A DNA stretch of 64,000 bases from assembly GCA_002083395.1 (NCBI GenBank), contig LWDH01000039.1:1-64000 (forward strand), read 5' to 3'. Under the pieces are notes generated by a model. That model saw only the letters and a list, made by a program, of their open reading frames with translations. It made no database searches and was not told where the DNA came from. Shown one piece after another: positions 27,681 to 37,350 of this stretch. A program made the translations under genes and the position numbers. Position 1 is the first letter of the stretch. Every line of letters begins with the position of its first letter. This stretch comes from Proteobacteria bacterium SG_bin4. GTDB taxonomy: Bacteria > Pseudomonadota > Gammaproteobacteria > Burkholderiales > Nitrosomonadaceae.

Positions 27681-30600
27681 ATGACAAATTTTAAAGATAC
27701 GCAAGAACAGCTTGATTCGGCGCGGCGGCAGCACCGGCAAAGCCGGCTGAATCTGTTCATGACCAACGAAAAACTGCAAAAGAACGAACGTGATCTAACA
27801 GCATTGCGCCGCCGCTCGGATGCAGCAGCAAAAGAACAATTGCAAGCATTGCAGCGCGAGCAAGAAGCATTACGCGCCAATGCCGACAAACTGCAAGCCG
27901 AACTTCAGCAAGACCGGCAAGTTCTGCTCGATCACGAATCATTATTCGAGGTTTTTTCCGATCCGACCAAGAACATCGGGCAATTGAATGATCTTCACCC
28001 GATTCTGCTGTTTCCGTTGCGCATCGAGACGCGTTTTAAGAAAGTTACCGGCTCCGAGGGGCGCGTTGGCGTCGATCAGTTATGGGTGCGCGTTTACCCG
28101 GATGACATCAGCATCGATACCTTTGAAGAAGTCCCTTCCGAAATCGAAATCAGCAACACCCGCATTTACTGGACCAATATCTGGAAAGCGGGCGGAGTCG
28201 ATAGCGAGAAGCGCGCCGCTTGGCAATCGCTGGTCAAAAGCCATGGCGCAGGCCGGGCGTACTGGCTGAGTCAATTATTCAAACCGCTGAATCTATCGGA
28301 AGAGCCGGTCAAAGCCGCTGGTGAATATATTTTGGTGATCGTGTCCGAACAGCCATTGCCCGCCGCCGAAAAACCGGTGGTGCAACAATATTGGCAAGCG
28401 GTATTCAACGCCAATAACGATGCCACGGCTTTGGATGCTGCGTTTACCGTGCTCAAAAACAGTCTCGGCGAACCTCGCGCGCAAGAAATCGTCAGCTCAT
28501 ACCAGCCGCAGAACTTGAATGTCAAACCGGCACAGCCTGAAACGATCACCAACGTGCGCGTCGAGTTCCTGGAGTTACCTGTCGTCAACGAAGTCGATAC
28601 GCAATTGCTGGCTTGGTCCAATCCGGCGCGCGTCGCGTTGTTACCGGAGCGTTTCGTCGTGATGGGCTTTAACGGTACTGAACAAACGTTATTCCATATC
28701 GGCCGTCCGGTACCTTCGGAGCTGATCGTCGGCCCCAACCCCAATGCGCCGGAAGATCAGCAATTGCGGCTGGAAAATGACGAGTTGATCGTGCCTGATG
28801 AAATGAAATGGATTACCGATTTTGAAGAAGCGGTTGTCAAGGGTATGGGGTTCAAGATCAATTTGAATGACATCCAGGCGAAACGCGGTTTCAGCCGGCT
28901 GTTTGTGCTCGGTGTCCGGCTCAGTGCCGACATCAACAAAAGCCGCGAGCAATTGCAGCAATTGATTCAGCATCATCAACGCAGCCGCAAGGGTTTCAGC
29001 CTGCTGCCGCAAGGCGCTCCGACCAATAACGTCGAGGATCAGGAAAGCGGTTATACCTGGTTCAGCGATGCCGACGCCAGTTACGATCATTATTTCAACC
29101 AGTATGCCGCCGATGACGATCCCGCCGATTGGCGCACACGTAAGGACGGCCGCTGGCTGGCGCAAAGCCTGGGTATCGCCCCGGCGATCCTGAAATTATC
29201 GCCGCACTATTACGCCAATGACCAATTGGAAGCCCGGGCGATGAACGAAGCGCTGTGGCCTGCGACACTCGGTTATTTCATGGATCAGATGATGGAACCG
29301 GTGTTCGGCGATGACACCATCACCCATACGCGCAATTACTTCAACCGGTATGTACTGGGCCGCGGCACGCTACCGGCCATCCGCATCGGCAAACAACCTT
29401 ACGGGATTCTGCCGGCGACACCGTTCTCACGCATGGCATGGATCAATCGCAAAATTTTCGCTAACGACCGGCTGGAACCCCAAATTTCCGGTTCTTCGCT
29501 GTTTTTATCCCGGCTTTACGAGCTCATTAAGAAAGCCGATGAACGCTGGGTAACGTTGCTCCCCAAAGTCTCCTATGTCGGCAAACCGCAAACCGACCCG
29601 CAACAAGCTTTGCTCGATATCGTCGGTCTGCATCCGGCATCGGTCGAGTTTTATCAGCGCTATGCGGAAAGCGCCGAGCAGTTATACAACCGTTACAAAA
29701 CCTCTTTTATCAACGGTTCGATCTATGCCGCGATCGCATCGCTGATCTACACCCAGAGCGGTCTCAACCTGCTCGCGCAATTGGGCTATTCCGCGCAGGA
29801 AAACAATAAAATTCCCGACATTCTCAATAAATTTTTCACCCTGGCGGCCAATTTGCTGAAAGGTCCGTTGATCGACGACCAAGCACTGTCGGAATTCAAT
29901 CCGGTCCGGCCCTATCATACCGATGGCTCGAATTATCTTCAGTGGCTGGCTGCCGCGGCGCGCGACTCGCACAATACCTTGCGCTTGCAACAAGGCTTTA
30001 TCGACGATAAGCCACCAACCGCACTGCTTTATTTAATGTTGCATCACGCGCTTGATCTGTCCTACCTTGATACCAGTTTGCGTTTGCATCTGGAAGCGAA
30101 TGTCATGAATACGCAGCAATTCGCGGTGGCGAAACGCGAACCGAAGTTTCTGCACATTCAGGAAGCACAAGAAGATAAAGGCAGTCCGTGGCAGTATCTG
30201 TATAAAGCGGAACCGGCCATCACCCATCAACCGAATCTGCAAATCGCCGACTTCATTCCGCAAATACTAACGATACGCAATCCCTACCTGAACACGCAAA
30301 TCAACGCATTGGAGCGTCTGCGGCAGACACCGACGGCGCGGCTGGAAAGGAACTTTGCCGAACATATCGACTGCTGCAGCTATCGCCTCGATGCTTGGTG
30401 GCTCGGGTTGCTGAACGTGCAACTCGATATCATGCAGCAAATAGCCGGGCCTACTCAACCGCACCCCGGTACCACGCCGGATAATGGTCATGTTGACGAA
30501 TCCCACGGTTGCTATCTGGGCGCCTACGCCTGGTTGGAAGATGTCCGTCCGGAAAACAAAAACCTGACGCCGGTCGAACTGACCGGGGAACTCGATAAAA

Positions 30601-33314
30601 TCTTCAACAAACCCGGCCAAGCGCCATTGGTCGCCGATGACAAGAATTTCGGCTATATTCACGCACCCTCCTTGAACCATGCCGTCACCGCTGCCGTGCT
30701 GCGCAATGGTTATCTGGCGAACGCCACGCCCAGCAATCCCGATAGCCTGGCGATCAATCTTACTTCCGAGCGCGTGCGGCTGGCGATGAATGTCATCGAC
30801 GGCATGCGCAATGGCCAAAGCCTTGCAGCTCTGCTCGGTTATTACCTGGAGCGCGGCTTGCACGATGCCGGCGATTTATTTCTCGACAGCATCATTTTCG
30901 ATCTGCGCAAGCAATTCCCTCTGGCAGGCGACCGGTTATCGACCACCGCAACCCCTAGCAACGAACCGATCAGTTCTGTGGAAGCGCGCAACGTCGTCGA
31001 CGGTTTGGCGCTGATTGAGCATGTGCAAGCGCAATCCGGCGCAAACCGGAATTATCCGTTTGGCATTGCGGCATTACCTACGATTACCGAACAGAACAAA
31101 TTGGATGCAATCAATCGCGAAGTGCAGCGCATCCTGAACATCAACGATGCCGTCGCCGATCTGGCAATGGCGGAAGGCGTCTACCAAGTAGTGCAAGGCA
31201 ATTACGAACGCGCCGCCGGAACACTGGATGCCTTCAGCAAAGGACATTTCCCGCCAATACCGGAAGTGGTGCAGACACCACGCAGCGGCATCACGCTGAC
31301 GCATCGCGTCGGCTTGCATTTACGCACCGGGTTAAACCCCGGCGACCCTGCCAACAGTACACCGCGCGCCAAAGGCGAACCCGCCGTCAATCAATGGCTG
31401 ACGCAATTGCTCCCGGCTATGAGCGGCATTTTCTGTACTGTCGATTATTACAACCAAGGCAACACGCAGCAAGAACAGCAAACCGTCAGCGCGCAAGATT
31501 TGGGTTTGCTGGCCATTGACCTGGTTTACATGTTATCGACCGATCAGCAGCAAATGACGGCGCTCGACGACCGCATCCTGACCTACGTGTACGCCATTCC
31601 GGGCGTGCGCGTCGACAGCGGCATCAAGATCCAATATCGCGGCAAACAAGCGGGCAAGTATTCATTCTTTGAAGTGATGCCGATGCTGCACGATCTGAAA
31701 GTATTGCTCACGCAATCGCGGCCGCTCAAAACCACCGATGTGAAACTGCCGAACGAAGCATCGCAGCAAGATGACGGCGTGGCAGCCATCCGTGTTGAAA
31801 AAGTCACCACGGTGCGTGATTTGCTGCTGCCGCAACAAACCGCTTTGAATGCGCTGAAAACACAAATCGATACCTGGCTGAACGACCCCGATCCAGCCGT
31901 CGCGGAAAGCAATGCATTGAATCATCTCGATGAAATGATCAATGGCTATTTGCCGCTTGCTACCACGATCAATCAATTCGGTTTGTCCGGCGCGGCAACC
32001 GGCTTCGTTTACGACTGGCGGCGCACGCAATTCCTGGCATTGCTGGAAAAAGTGCAAAACATCGTCACTCGCTGGCAAGCAGCGCTGCAAGAATTTGAAC
32101 AACGCATCACCGGTTTCGGCGCGCTGGATCCGGCCACACCTGTTGAAGACAAAATGCAGTACCTGATGGAAGCGGCGTTATTGATCGTCACCGAATCGAT
32201 TCCGATTCCGGCGTCGAACGATCCCAACGATTTGCTGAACACACTGAATACCACCCATAAAACCAGTTTCCAAAACAGCTTATCGGTTCTCGAAAGCCTG
32301 CTGACAACCGCCAGCCAGGTTGGCGCACTTTATGCGTCGCTGCTCGCTAGGGAAAGCGACATTGCACTGCACGATACACAAGCGCTGGATATGACCGATC
32401 ATAAAAAAGCCATCGTCAGCTTTGCCCAAACCTTGCAAGCCAAAGTGACCGGCTTGACGGCGGATATTGACAAACGTTTGGCAGCGGCAAACGGCCTGAT
32501 TACCGGTAATGCCTCGGCTTCCGCCGAGCAACGCATTGAGGAATTAACACGAGCGATCCGGCAGTTGACGCATGAAGATTTCGTCATCTTGCCCGAGTTC
32601 AATCTGAGCGCCGCGCATGGCGGCGAATGGCAGCAAAGCTTCGACGATCGCGCGCAACTGCTGAGTTATCAGAAAAATGATCTTAGCGTGGATTTCCCTG
32701 AAGACAATTGGCTTTATGGTGTTGCAAGAGTACGGGAAAAATTGCAGCGTTGGGAAAATGTGATGCAATTTGGCGAGGCATTGAACAATGTCAGTTTGAG
32801 TTTAACGCCGTTGCAGTTTCCATACCGCCCCGACGATCATTGGCTGGCGTTGCAATATCCCGATATCCAGCCTGGCACTGCCGATCCGTTTGTAATCGAC
32901 AGCGACAAATTGCTGTATACCGCGCATTATACCGATCCTTTTGCACAAAACGCCCCAATCTGCGGACTACTGCTCGACGAGTGGACCGAAGTGATTCCCA
33001 CCACGCAGGAAACCACCGGCTTGACGTTCCATTACGACCGGCCCAATTGCGAAGCGCCGCAATCGCTGTTGCTGGCATTACCGGCCAGCTTCACCGGTCA
33101 CTGGCAGTGGCAGGACTTGGTCGACACCTTGCACGAAACCTTGGACATGGCGCGCAAACGCGCGGTTGAACCGGCGCATTGGAACGAAACCGAATACGCC
33201 CGCTTCCTGCCCGCGGTGATTTCTTCGGTAACCCGCTACCCGATCATGATGACGCTGGATCTTGCCTTTAATAACGCGGTGCAATTCAACTCCAACATAG
33301 AGAATGAACCATGA
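27681..33314 (+). CDS. 1877-residue conserved protein with N-terminal coiled coil, unknown function
   Basis: The largest gene in the window. Residues 1-95 are a charged coiled coil rich in Gln, Arg and Glu. Then comes LHPILLFPLRIETRF near 110, the motif GAPTNNV near 450, and RGTLPAIRIGKQPYGILPA near 565, which look like signature motifs of a conserved but uncharacterised family. The rest is mixed alpha/beta with several long helical stretches (about 1370-1640). No signal peptide or membrane helix is seen. It starts 42 bases after the 1104-residue protein and overlaps the next start by four bases (ATGA). Confidence 0.6.
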   Translation: MTNFKDTQEQLDSARRQHRQSRLNLFMTNEKLQKNERDLTALRRRSDAAAKEQLQALQREQEALRANADKLQAELQQDRQVLLDHESLFEVFSDPTKNIGQLNDLHPILLFPLRIETRFKKVTGSEGRVGVDQLWVRVYPDDISIDTFEEVPSEIEISNTRIYWTNIWKAGGVDSEKRAAWQSLVKSHGAGRAYWLSQLFKPLNLSEEPVKAAGEYILVIVSEQPLPAAEKPVVQQYWQAVFNANNDATALDAAFTVLKNSLGEPRAQEIVSSYQPQNLNVKPAQPETITNVRVEFLELPVVNEVDTQLLAWSNPARVALLPERFVVMGFNGTEQTLFHIGRPVPSELIVGPNPNAPEDQQLRLENDELIVPDEMKWITDFEEAVVKGMGFKINLNDIQAKRGFSRLFVLGVRLSADINKSREQLQQLIQHHQRSRKGFSLLPQGAPTNNVEDQESGYTWFSDADASYDHYFNQYAADDDPADWRTRKDGRWLAQSLGIAPAILKLSPHYYANDQLEARAMNEALWPATLGYFMDQMMEPVFGDDTITHTRNYFNRYVLGRGTLPAIRIGKQPYGILPATPFSRMAWINRKIFANDRLEPQISGSSLFLSRLYELIKKADERWVTLLPKVSYVGKPQTDPQQALLDIVGLHPASVEFYQRYAESAEQLYNRYKTSFINGSIYAAIASLIYTQSGLNLLAQLGYSAQENNKIPDILNKFFTLAANLLKGPLIDDQALSEFNPVRPYHTDGSNYLQWLAAAARDSHNTLRLQQGFIDDKPPTALLYLMLHHALDLSYLDTSLRLHLEANVMNTQQFAVAKREPKFLHIQEAQEDKGSPWQYLYKAEPAITHQPNLQIADFIPQILTIRNPYLNTQINALERLRQTPTARLERNFAEHIDCCSYRLDAWWLGLLNVQLDIMQQIAGPTQPHPGTTPDNGHVDESHGCYLGAYAWLEDVRPENKNLTPVELTGELDKIFNKPGQAPLVADDKNFGYIHAPSLNHAVTAAVLRNGYLANATPSNPDSLAINLTSERVRLAMNVIDGMRNGQSLAALLGYYLERGLHDAGDLFLDSIIFDLRKQFPLAGDRLSTTATPSNEPISSVEARNVVDGLALIEHVQAQSGANRNYPFGIAALPTITEQNKLDAINREVQRILNINDAVADLAMAEGVYQVVQGNYERAAGTLDAFSKGHFPPIPEVVQTPRSGITLTHRVGLHLRTGLNPGDPANSTPRAKGEPAVNQWLTQLLPAMSGIFCTVDYYNQGNTQQEQQTVSAQDLGLLAIDLVYMLSTDQQQMTALDDRILTYVYAIPGVRVDSGIKIQYRGKQAGKYSFFEVMPMLHDLKVLLTQSRPLKTTDVKLPNEASQQDDGVAAIRVEKVTTVRDLLLPQQTALNALKTQIDTWLNDPDPAVAESNALNHLDEMINGYLPLATTINQFGLSGAATGFVYDWRRTQFLALLEKVQNIVTRWQAALQEFEQRITGFGALDPATPVEDKMQYLMEAALLIVTESIPIPASNDPNDLLNTLNTTHKTSFQNSLSVLESLLTTASQVGALYASLLARESDIALHDTQALDMTDHKKAIVSFAQTLQAKVTGLTADIDKRLAAANGLITGNASASAEQRIEELTRAIRQLTHEDFVILPEFNLSAAHGGEWQQSFDDRAQLLSYQKNDLSVDFPEDNWLYGVARVREKLQRWENVMQFGEALNNVSLSLTPLQFPYRPDDHWLALQYPDIQPGTADPFVIDSDKLLYTAHYTDPFAQNAPICGLLLDEWTEVIPTTQETTGLTFHYDRPNCEAPQSLLLALPASFTGHWQWQDLVDTLHETLDMARKRAVEPAHWNETEYARFLPAVISSVTRYPIMMTLDLAFNNAVQFNSNIENEP

Positions 33315-35221
33315 ACGATTTTATTGCGATAGAAAACATTCACGAAGTGCTTGATCGCAAAATGTTGCTGCCCACAGTGGTGCTGTGGAATCGCCTGGAA
33401 GGACGGCCCCGCACCAAAAACTTCACCCGCGCGTTGCGCGCCGAAGTCCGCGATCCGTTGTGGATGTTGTGCAAACAATGGCAAACCGGTGAATTCAAAG
33501 GCGACGATGCCGGATCGCCGATTTTCGCCAAGGTACACATGGCGACCACCGAGCTGACCAAGTATCAGCCCGGCGATGCCGCTGTTCAGGATTTCGACCG
33601 GTCAGCACCGCTGGAAGCGATCGTCGAACAACGCCCGTTTCCTTACAGCGGGCAACAGCATATTCTCTCGCTGGATATCCGCTTGCTGATGGGACGGCAA
33701 TGGCTCAAGTATTTGCAGTCGGCCGGCTTGTCCGCGCTGAAACCGCAATACCTGCAACATGCCGCTTATCGAATTGTCGAACCGGATCCCGCCAGCCGCA
33801 GCGATGCTTTTCTGACCGCGCATCCCGCGGTATGGCAAAGCTTCTCGGCATTGGCGGGGCGCGCGATGGATGGCGCCAATCTGTATTTCTATTTAAAAGC
33901 CGATAATCTGCACCACGCCTACGATGGCATCACTCTGGCCAATGACAGCGACAAAACAACCATCGATGACTTGGCTGGCAAATTCGTACAATGGTACGAG
34001 CAACTGTTCTACCAGCCGGATCAAGATCAAAACGACGCTTGGCAGCCGCAACAACTGGAATATCAATTTGCGGTATCGGCGCCTAAATCCGGCGCGGAAA
34101 AAGTCATGGCCGCTGAAGAGTATTACCAAGGCCGACTGGATTGGTATAACCTGGACGTTGACCCGAACCAGGAAAATTTGGGAGACGGCAATGGCGATCC
34201 GGTGGAAGCAAAATCCACGCTGTCGTTCTTCCCCACCGCGATTCAATTCGAGGGCATGCCGAATACCCGCTGGTGGACGTTTGAAGAAGGTAAAACCAAT
34301 TTCGGCGATATCAAACCCGATACCACCGACATCAACAAACTACTGTTGATGGAATTCGGTTTGGTGTATGCCAACGATTGGTTCTTGGTACCCTTCCAGT
34401 TACCGGTCGGCAGTATCGCCAACGTGCAAGGTCTCGCAGTCACCAATGTGTTCGGTGAACGATTCTGGGTCACGGCATCGGGTTCTGGCAGCGATGAGGA
34501 TTGGCAACGCTGGGCCATGTATAACCTTACTGTTAAAGGCAGCGATAACGTTCGCGCCGATACGTCTTTATTGCTGTTACCGACTGTGCCCAAGATCCAG
34601 GAAGGAAAACCACTGGATGAACTGTGGTTCGTGCGTGATGAAGTGGCCAATATGGTGTGGGGCATCGAAAAAAAAATTCCATTGGCAACAGGCCGCAGCA
34701 AACCGGGCAACGAAGCCGGACGCGAACTTTTCAGCCGCCTGGAAAGTATTCTGGACAGTGAAATCGAGGGCGGTCTGGTGGCGCCAGAAATCCCCGAAGC
34801 AAGCGCGGCTATCCGCTATCAATTGATGCAAGGCGTGCCGGAAAATTGGATTCCAATGATTCCTGTGCATTTGGATAACAACAATCGTGAGATTCAATTA
34901 CAGCGCGCTTCGATGCCGCGAATTATCCTCGGTGATCCGAACCCGCCGGAAAAAGTCAAACCCCGCACAGTATTGTTGCGGCAAGGACTCGACCAGCAAC
35001 CGCCGCAAGCTTACTTTCTGCACGAAGAGGAAGTCCCGCGAGCCGGCGTCCAAGTCACGCAAGCTTATCAGCGCACACGTTGGAACAATGGCCAGGTCTT
35101 CTGCTGGCTGGGTGTGAAAAAACATACCGGACGTGGCGAAGGCAGCAGCGGCTTGGCGTTTGATCGCGTCAAGCCGACCAACGAGCGCCTGCGCCGCGCG
35201 CTGAAACCCGTGCCGAAATAA
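33311..35221 (+). CDS. 636-residue conserved protein, last gene of the cluster, unknown function
   Basis: Begins MNDFIAIENIHEVLDRKML. Around 46-70 it carries EVRDPLWMLCKQWQTGEF and GDDAGSPI, a motif I associate with uncharacterised proteins that accompany the 1877-residue family. It is a soluble mixed alpha/beta protein with no signal peptide or membrane segment. Its ATG overlaps the TGA of the preceding gene by four bases, a strong sign of coupled translation. It closes the operon; the next gene starts 134 bases later behind its own possible -10 element. Confidence 0.6.
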   Translation: MNDFIAIENIHEVLDRKMLLPTVVLWNRLEGRPRTKNFTRALRAEVRDPLWMLCKQWQTGEFKGDDAGSPIFAKVHMATTELTKYQPGDAAVQDFDRSAPLEAIVEQRPFPYSGQQHILSLDIRLLMGRQWLKYLQSAGLSALKPQYLQHAAYRIVEPDPASRSDAFLTAHPAVWQSFSALAGRAMDGANLYFYLKADNLHHAYDGITLANDSDKTTIDDLAGKFVQWYEQLFYQPDQDQNDAWQPQQLEYQFAVSAPKSGAEKVMAAEEYYQGRLDWYNLDVDPNQENLGDGNGDPVEAKSTLSFFPTAIQFEGMPNTRWWTFEEGKTNFGDIKPDTTDINKLLLMEFGLVYANDWFLVPFQLPVGSIANVQGLAVTNVFGERFWVTASGSGSDEDWQRWAMYNLTVKGSDNVRADTSLLLLPTVPKIQEGKPLDELWFVRDEVANMVWGIEKKIPLATGRSKPGNEAGRELFSRLESILDSEIEGGLVAPEIPEASAAIRYQLMQGVPENWIPMIPVHLDNNNREIQLQRASMPRIILGDPNPPEKVKPRTVLLRQGLDQQPPQAYFLHEEEVPRAGVQVTQAYQRTRWNNGQVFCWLGVKKHTGRGEGSSGLAFDRVKPTNERLRRALKPVPK

Positions 35222-35355
35222 TGTAACCGGCAATCGCAGCATATCTGATGATCCAAGCAATGATCGCTTTTTGTAATCGATCGATCTAATTCCAGGTTAA
35301 AAAAATTACAATCATCGGTATATAATTTCCGCTTTCAATTTTTTTGCTTATCAAC

Positions 35356-35907
35356 ATGCAAAAATCCGAACCACCGGTAATCGAACCGTTTAAATTCGTT
35401 TTTAGCTGGCGGCGTTTCCTGATTCATTGCGCCATTATGGGATTTTGTGTTCTTCTTGGACTGATGACATGGTATTTCGGTAAACCGCATAGCGTGCGGT
35501 TTTATGAAACGAAACCGGAAGAACTATTAGCAACGCCAATCGCACCCGGTATTGATATGGCTTTGGATGCGCGCAGCTCCGTCGCTGTTAAGGAAGGCCA
35601 TCCGCTGCAAGTGGAATTGTTCAAGGGAAATGTATATTTTGATATCCAAAAGGATGCCGCTCATCAATTGGAAATAAAAGCCGGTAACACCGTCATCAAG
35701 GACTTTGGCACCCGCTTTAGCGTTCAATTGCATAAGGACGGCACCGGCCATATCGCTGTCGCCGATGGGCATATCAAGATTCATACCCCTTCAGGCAATG
35801 TTTTCCAGATCAATGCGCTTGAACAAGCCGAATTTGACGACACCGGCATCAGCAAACACCGGTTACTCACTGAACGGAACATTGCACCTTGGCGATCTCA
35901 GCAGTAA
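35356..35907 (+). CDS. FecR-domain membrane protein
   Basis: A 183-residue protein with one membrane helix (about 22-42) and a periplasmic part like the FecR core: repeated beta strands with VKEGHPLQVELFKGNVYFDI, KDFGTRFSVQL and IAVADGHIKIHTPSG. FecR proteins normally relay signals from TonB receptors to an ECF sigma factor, but no sigma factor or receptor gene is adjacent and the N-terminal cytoplasmic part is very short. The ATG at 35356 is used; a TTG at 35344 is possible. A TATAAT at 35321-35326 may be its -10 element. Whether it belongs to the upstream cluster is unclear. Confidence 0.65.
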   Translation: MQKSEPPVIEPFKFVFSWRRFLIHCAIMGFCVLLGLMTWYFGKPHSVRFYETKPEELLATPIAPGIDMALDARSSVAVKEGHPLQVELFKGNVYFDIQKDAAHQLEIKAGNTVIKDFGTRFSVQLHKDGTGHIAVADGHIKIHTPSGNVFQINALEQAEFDDTGISKHRLLTERNIAPWRSQQ

Positions 35908-35926
35908 TTCTACCCCGGTTGTTTGC

Positions 35927-36077
35927 CTAGGAGGCACTGATTAATTCGTCGAACAAGATGAGATGCAAGGCGGATGAAGCACAAGAAAACAATATGTATC
36001 AATAAGATAAGCGAGTTTCTGAGCACCACCCAACGCAGCAAATCGCTTGCGCAGGCCATCAATCAGCGCTTTCCTAG
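35927..36077 (+). repeat. MITE-like interspersed repeat, copy A (151 bp)
   Basis: The ends are imperfect inverted repeats: CTAGGAGGCACTGATTAAT on the left and, read from the right, CTAGGAAAGCGCTGATTGAT. The body matches copies at 50319-50460 and 60542-60662. About 60 of 80 positions agree by eye with the latter over the right half, including CAACGCAGCAA and ATAAGCGAG. It has no coding capacity. It lies between the convergent FecR-like gene and the D-Ala-D-Ala carboxypeptidase gene. No clear target-site duplication was found. Confidence 0.7.
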
Positions 36078-36087
36078 TTTACTAGCG

Positions 36088-37350
36088 CTAAGAGCGTACC
36101 ACCAAGCATCCAAAACCTTGCCGGGTTAGGCTTTGGCAGGCGTTACGCGCCTGATTCTCCTGCAATCCCACCAATCGCGCCCGGTACAACTTACGGTTAC
36201 TGATTTCCACTTCAGTCACTGCCACTTCGCCGGGGATCAGACGAGCTGCAGCTTGCGCATTGGCGCGCGCCCGGTCGGACTCATGATAGGAACCGATCTG
36301 CACAGCCCAACCTTCTTTGGCGGACACCTCTGCTTTTTGTGATTGCGGCTGTGATGGCGGTGTCTGTGCGCTTGGGGCCGGCGGGTTGTGCCGCGCTGCC
36401 GCTATCACTGCATCCGTTTTACTAGGTTGTTGCTGATGGGGTTTTTGCACGGGCGCTGGCGCGCTCACTTTCGCCGCAGCCGCCGTTGTCACAGGGGTTA
36501 GCGTTTTCTGACTGGCCACTGGGTTTGCGCGATTGTTCGAGCTCAAGCTGCGGTCGATTAATTGCGCCATATGCTGATCGCGCGCCGCAGCCGTATGGCC
36601 GCCCATGACTACCGCTACGACGCGTCGGTTACCCCGTTTCGCGGATGTCGCCACATTAAAGCCGGAAGCGCGGATAAAACCGGTTTTCAATCCATCGACG
36701 CCAGGAACATTCCGCACCATGCGGTTATGACTGTTATAAGTCACGCCTTTGTAGCTAAACGATTGCGTCGAGAAATAATGATAGTGCTTAGGAAAATCCT
36801 TCATCAACCGTGTCGACAAGGTCACCATATCCCGTGCCGTGGTTTTTTGTTCGTTGTTCGGCAAGCCTGAGGCGTTGCGGAAGGTGGATGAACGCATGCC
36901 CAACTGATGCGCCTTTTCGGTCATCATACGCCCGAAATTGGCTTCGCTGCCGCCCAACGCTTCAGCGACCACAGCCGCCACATCGTTGGCGGAACGAACG
37001 ATCAAAGCCGGAATGGCATCGCGCACCTTGATTTGATCACCGGTCCGCAATCCGATATTGGTCTGCGGCATACCTGCGGCATGAGCCGATACTTTCATCG
37101 GCGTGTCCAGCGTCATTTTGCCCCGCTCCATCGCTTCGAACAGCATATACAACGTCATCATCTTGGTCAGAGAAGCCGGATAACGGATCGCGTCCGCGCT
37201 GTCTTGGTGCAATACGGCGCCGCTATCGGCATCGATCACAATGGAAGAATAACGGGGATTCGCCTGCGCCGGATTCAACAAGAACAAAGATAGCAATGAA
37301 ACTGCAGCGGCGAGAAGTCCTTGTGTGATCGCGCGATTTGAAAAGAACAT
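36088..37350 (-). CDS. D-alanyl-D-alanine carboxypeptidase with SPOR domain
   Basis: Low-molecular-weight penicillin-binding protein (peptidase S11) that trims the peptidoglycan stem peptide in the periplasm. The 420 residues include a signal peptide (cleavage after about AQA30), the SxxK motif S60-LTK63, SAN at 120-122 and KTG at 222-224. A Pro/Gln/Ala-rich linker leads to a C-terminal SPOR domain (about 345-420), which binds denuded glycan at the septum. The SPOR domain suggests a role at division sites. The upstream region holds three palindromes. Confidence 0.92.
   Translation of the reverse strand: MFFSNRAITQGLLAAAVSLLSLFLLNPAQANPRYSSIVIDADSGAVLHQDSADAIRYPASLTKMMTLYMLFEAMERGKMTLDTPMKVSAHAAGMPQTNIGLRTGDQIKVRDAIPALIVRSANDVAAVVAEALGGSEANFGRMMTEKAHQLGMRSSTFRNASGLPNNEQKTTARDMVTLSTRLMKDFPKHYHYFSTQSFSYKGVTYNSHNRMVRNVPGVDGLKTGFIRASGFNVATSAKRGNRRVVAVVMGGHTAAARDQHMAQLIDRSLSSNNRANPVASQKTLTPVTTAAAAKVSAPAPVQKPHQQQPSKTDAVIAAARHNPPAPSAQTPPSQPQSQKAEVSAKEGWAVQIGSYHESDRARANAQAAARLIPGEVAVTEVEISNRKLYRARLVGLQENQARNACQSLTRQGFGCLVVRS

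Noticed and set aside
20926..35221. Reading the giant proteins as a phage tail or contractile injection system
   Set aside because: No sheath, tube, baseplate, spike or AAA+ gene is recognisable and no phage structural motif was seen.
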